DNA from: Anaerococcus tetradius ATCC 35098
GTDB taxonomy: Bacteria > Bacillota > Clostridia > Tissierellales > Peptoniphilaceae
DNA length: 54,645 nucleotides
Reading direction: 5' to 3'
Assembly (NCBI RefSeq): GCF_000159095.1
Contig: NZ_GG666297.1
Location: 143,853 to 198,497 of the forward strand
Shown here in pieces: positions 54,548-54,645 of the stretch (position 1 is its first letter; every line of letters begins with the position of its first letter). The translations under genes and the position numbers were made by a program. Below the pieces are notes generated by a model that worked only from the letters and a program-made list of their open reading frames with translations, did not search any database and was not told the DNA's origin.

Positions 54548-54645
54548 TGGCTGTTGCAAAAATCCCAAGATATAAAAAAGACTAGGAAAGTGAATGAACT
54601 GACCCCCAAAAGTTAGACCAAAAAACTAACTAAAGGAGGTCAGTT
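54548..54645 (+). mobile_element. Left end of a second IS3-type copy, cut by the window edge
   Basis: GTGGCTGTTGCAAAAATCCC (54548-54567) matches the block at 52766-52786. TGACCCCCAAAAGTTAGACC (54600-54619), then CTAACTAAAGGAGGTCAGTT to the end, match 52794-52840. AACTGACC and GGTCAGTT can pair, as can AGTTAG and CTAACT, giving a hairpin ahead of the transposase start. The transposase itself lies beyond the window. Confidence 0.75.

Overview
The window is AT-rich chromosomal DNA from a low-GC anaerobic Gram-positive bacterium. The SD-rich start sites, the class III fructose-bisphosphatase, the anaerobic sulfatase-maturating enzyme, a candidate WalR-type box and the protein sequences suggest the Peptoniphilaceae (Anaerococcus-like, class Tissierellia). 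This placement is inference; no 16S gene is present.

Positions 1-18270 are the right part of a siphovirus-type prophage, all on the plus strand. In order it carries: large terminase, scaffold, HK97-type capsid, head-tail connectors, tail terminator, major tail protein, a tail-chaperone pair joined by a -1 frameshift, tape measure, distal tail protein, tail endopeptidase, receptor-binding fibre, carbohydrate-binding protein, two holin-type proteins and an endolysin. An 881-nt group I intron with an HNH endonuclease splits the tape-measure gene; exon-intron pairings P1 and P10 can be read directly. The portal and minor-head genes expected between terminase and scaffold are absent, and the fibre gene has one in-frame stop, so the prophage is probably defective. 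Its right end abuts the 3' end of tRNA-Ala(GGC) through a stretch of helically phased 10-bp repeats, a likely attachment-site arm.

Positions 18400-33080 are chromosomal genes: pyridoxal kinase-like/MATE (minus); cardiolipin synthase; a GntR-ABC transporter operon running into dCMP deaminase and a HAD phosphatase; ddl-murF-fruK (minus); a secreted SH3/transglycosylase-like wall protein behind a WalR-type box; and ACT protein, UPF0210 protein and cyclophilin.

Positions 33100-38441 form a probably acquired catabolic locus: a strong promoter over a GntR-type palindrome, an SSS symporter, a signal-less Cys-type sulfatase, its radical-SAM maturase (anSME) and an aldose-1-epimerase-like protein. 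Together they suggest uptake and cytoplasmic desulfation of a sulfated sugar. Next come a split chromate transporter, an IS256-family transposase fragment and a 207-bp foldback element with a GC-rich core.

Positions 40195-54645 hold fbp (class III), a membrane protein, a nitroreductase, rpoB-rpoC under their own promoter and without the usual ribosomal-protein neighbours, a ClC transporter, a decayed IS3-type element, a membrane-anchored choloylglycine-hydrolase-family enzyme, and the left end of a second copy of the same IS-like element at the window edge.
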